From NCBI RefSeq assembly GCF_000832125.1, contig NZ_JPRK01000005.1, forward strand, positions 310,001-374,000: a DNA stretch of 64,000 nt, in the 5' to 3' direction. This DNA comes from Flavobacterium hibernum (GTDB lineage Bacteria; Bacteroidota; Bacteroidia; Flavobacteriales; Flavobacteriaceae). Positions 62,580 to 64,000 of the stretch are shown piece after piece. Within the stretch, counting starts at the first letter, position 1. Each line of letters starts with the position of its first letter. A program made the position numbers and the translations under genes. The notes beneath the pieces are model-generated. The model did not search any database. It was not told the DNA's origin and saw nothing but the letters and a program-made list of their open reading frames with translations.

Positions 62580-64000
62580 TCGGTTTCTTTTTTAATATTT
62601 TGAGCGCGGTATAAACCGTCTGTCGCTTGCAATAATTTTCGTTTTAATATTGGACTAAAATTAGGGTTTTCTTTTAAGAATCGCTGTACTTCATCAAAAG
62701 CATATTTCGACGAATACTTTCCAACTGTATTACTCAACCAATCTTTCGGGAAGAAAATATCTCCTGTACGCTGAATTTCTTCAACCAAGTCTAATGAAAA
62801 TCTAATATACTTTTGAGCACTTTCCTGACGCAACGGATGATTAAAATTGGCCAAACCTACAGAAACCCAAGATTCTTTTTCTCTGTTTTTATCTTCCTTT
62901 AAAGATTCCATAAAAGCATTTCGAACTAATTCGTCTTTTGATAAAGAAGGAAGCAAAAACTCAAAACGCTTTTGTTTATCAGGATTTGTAATCGCTGTTC
63001 TTGTTTTATTTAAAATCTCGTTTGCTTTTTCATGTTTAAAAATAGCCAGATTCATCGCTATATTCGTAAAATCGTCTTCGTTTAATTTTAAATTCGGAAT
63101 TACTGTTTCTTTATTCCAAATCTGATACAGTTTAGCTTTTGCCGAATCTGAATAAGCAATCGCGCTAAATAAATTAAATAAAGTCTTTTTTACATTAGCA
63201 GATAAATTTGCTTGCAAGCGTGCCAATAAAGTATTACTAAGTAATTCCCCTGCTTTATCTTGCTGTTTTTCTGTCAAAAATTTCCAATAAACTGCATTTA
63301 AATTATTAGATGCAATTTTTAAAACCAATTCATTTTCTTCCGTTTGAATGGCTTTCAAAAAACAATCAAAAGCTTTTTCCGGAGTAACATTTCCAATCAA
63401 CATGTTTTCGTACAAATTACTGTAAGCAGAAGCTCTAGCAACCTCATCTTTCAACGTTGAAATATAATTTAAGTTATTCCCGTCAAGCGGAAAAACGCCG
63501 TAACCAAAACCATTATAATTGTATACAATCGAAAGCGGTTTTTCAAGCCCAACAGCTTTCTTTAAAAGGAGACTTTTATCTTTAATATTAGCACTTAAAA
63601 CCTTGACATCATTTTGATAAACTAAACCAATCTGAAAAATCTGTGGCCAAACATTATCTGATTCATCTTCAGCTTTTTGCTGAATCTCAAATGTTTTAAT
63701 TCGGTTTTGAGAGTCGTATTTTATTTTATCTGCAAAAATGGCTCTTCCGGATTTATTTACCCAAACCTCGCTCCACTTTTTCATATTTAGCGGAGTTTCA
63801 GCATCTAGAATTTCGACCAAATTATTCCAGTCGGCATTATCGTTGGCATATTTTTTAATGTATTTTTCAATTCCTTTCTGAAAAGCTTCTTTTCCCATAG
63901 AAGCTTCTAACTGACGCATCATTATGGGCGCTTTGTTGTAAATAATAGCGCCGTAAAGTGAACCCGCATCTTTAAGATTGGCCAATTTTTGTTTTATTGG
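62576..64000 (-). CDS. M1-type aminopeptidase, C-terminal part
   Basis: The frame runs off the right edge, so the 475 visible residues are the C-terminal part of a larger protein. The sequence begins within LYGAIIYNKAPIMMRQLEAS and includes AFQKGIEKYIKKYANDNADW, the typical region just after the M1 (gluzincin) catalytic site. A long helical ERAP1-C-like tail follows. The zinc motif HExxH is not in view. It probably trims N-terminal residues from peptides. Its stop overlaps the DUF58 start by 4 bp. Confidence 0.82.
   Translation of the reverse strand, partial: PIKQKLANLKDAGSLYGAIIYNKAPIMMRQLEASMGKEAFQKGIEKYIKKYANDNADWNNLVEILDAETPLNMKKWSEVWVNKSGRAIFADKIKYDSQNRIKTFEIQQKAEDESDNVWPQIFQIGLVYQNDVKVLSANIKDKSLLLKKAVGLEKPLSIVYNYNGFGYGVFPLDGNNLNYISTLKDEVARASAYSNLYENMLIGNVTPEKAFDCFLKAIQTEENELVLKIASNNLNAVYWKFLTEKQQDKAGELLSNTLLARLQANLSANVKKTLFNLFSAIAYSDSAKAKLYQIWNKETVIPNLKLNEDDFTNIAMNLAIFKHEKANEILNKTRTAITNPDKQKRFEFLLPSLSKDELVRNAFMESLKEDKNREKESWVSVGLANFNHPLRQESAQKYIRFSLDLVEEIQRTGDIFFPKDWLSNTVGKYSSKYAFDEVQRFLKENPNFSPILKRKLLQATDGLYRAQNIKKETE

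Overview
The window comes from a low-GC member of the Bacteroidota, almost certainly a Flavobacterium or close relative. The evidence is SusC/SusD outer-membrane nutrient uptake, many carboxypeptidase-regulatory-like and TonB-linked proteins, mevalonate-pathway genes typical of flavobacteria, promoters of the Bacteroidota type (TAnnTTTG at -7) with few Shine-Dalgarno sites, and many flavobacterial intergenic palindromes.

Region by region: (1) 1-17080 is a complete-looking starch/maltodextrin utilisation locus. On the minus strand it has susE (cut by the window edge), susD and susC. On the plus strand it has a LacI-type regulator, an MFS sugar transporter, beta-phosphoglucomutase, a GH65 maltose phosphorylase, a SusB-type GH97 alpha-glucosidase and two GH13 alpha-amylases, one of them a lipoprotein. 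The inferred route is: surface amylase, SusCD import, periplasmic GH13/GH97 trimming, MFS uptake of maltose, then phosphorolysis to glucose plus beta-glucose-1-phosphate, which becomes glucose-6-phosphate. (2) 17274-23342 holds housekeeping enzymes (glycerophosphodiesterase, flavoprotein, HAD phosphatase, Crp-like protein, metallo-hydrolase), two tandem secreted paralogues and a TspO protein. (3) 23502-28521 is an isoprenoid block: mvaD, a mevalonate-kinase-like GHMP kinase, a DUF502 membrane protein, a UbiA prenyltransferase, a candidate structured RNA and an RsuA/RluB pseudouridine synthase. (4) 28595-39106 holds small membrane and lipoproteins, a glycosyltransferase/flippase pair, ruvC, hemW and several small conserved genes. 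(5) 39345-43287 is a TonB-dependent receptor plus beta-propeller phytase pair. (6) 43478-51504 holds pckA, a DUF423 protein, a saccharopine dehydrogenase-like enzyme, a BlaI/M56-TonB sensor pair and an M20 dipeptidase. (7) 51614-64000 holds tRNA-Leu, a methyltransferase, a HAD enzyme, a tripartite efflux operon with an AraC regulator, two tRNA-Asp units, a DUF58 protein and the C-terminal part of an M1-type aminopeptidase.

No phage, transposase, CRISPR array or defence island was seen. The least expected signal is the behaviour of the intergenic repeats. Fragments that look like these repeats lie in frame inside three conserved enzymes (mvaD, hemW and a glycosyltransferase). A possible deleted third tRNA-Asp copy sits between the two intact ones. 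Several candidate regulatory palindromes are also recorded: a 12-mer shared by the susC and MFS upstream regions, an inverted repeat between the -33 and -7 boxes of the saccharopine dehydrogenase-like gene, and a hairpin between the TonB receptor and the phytase.
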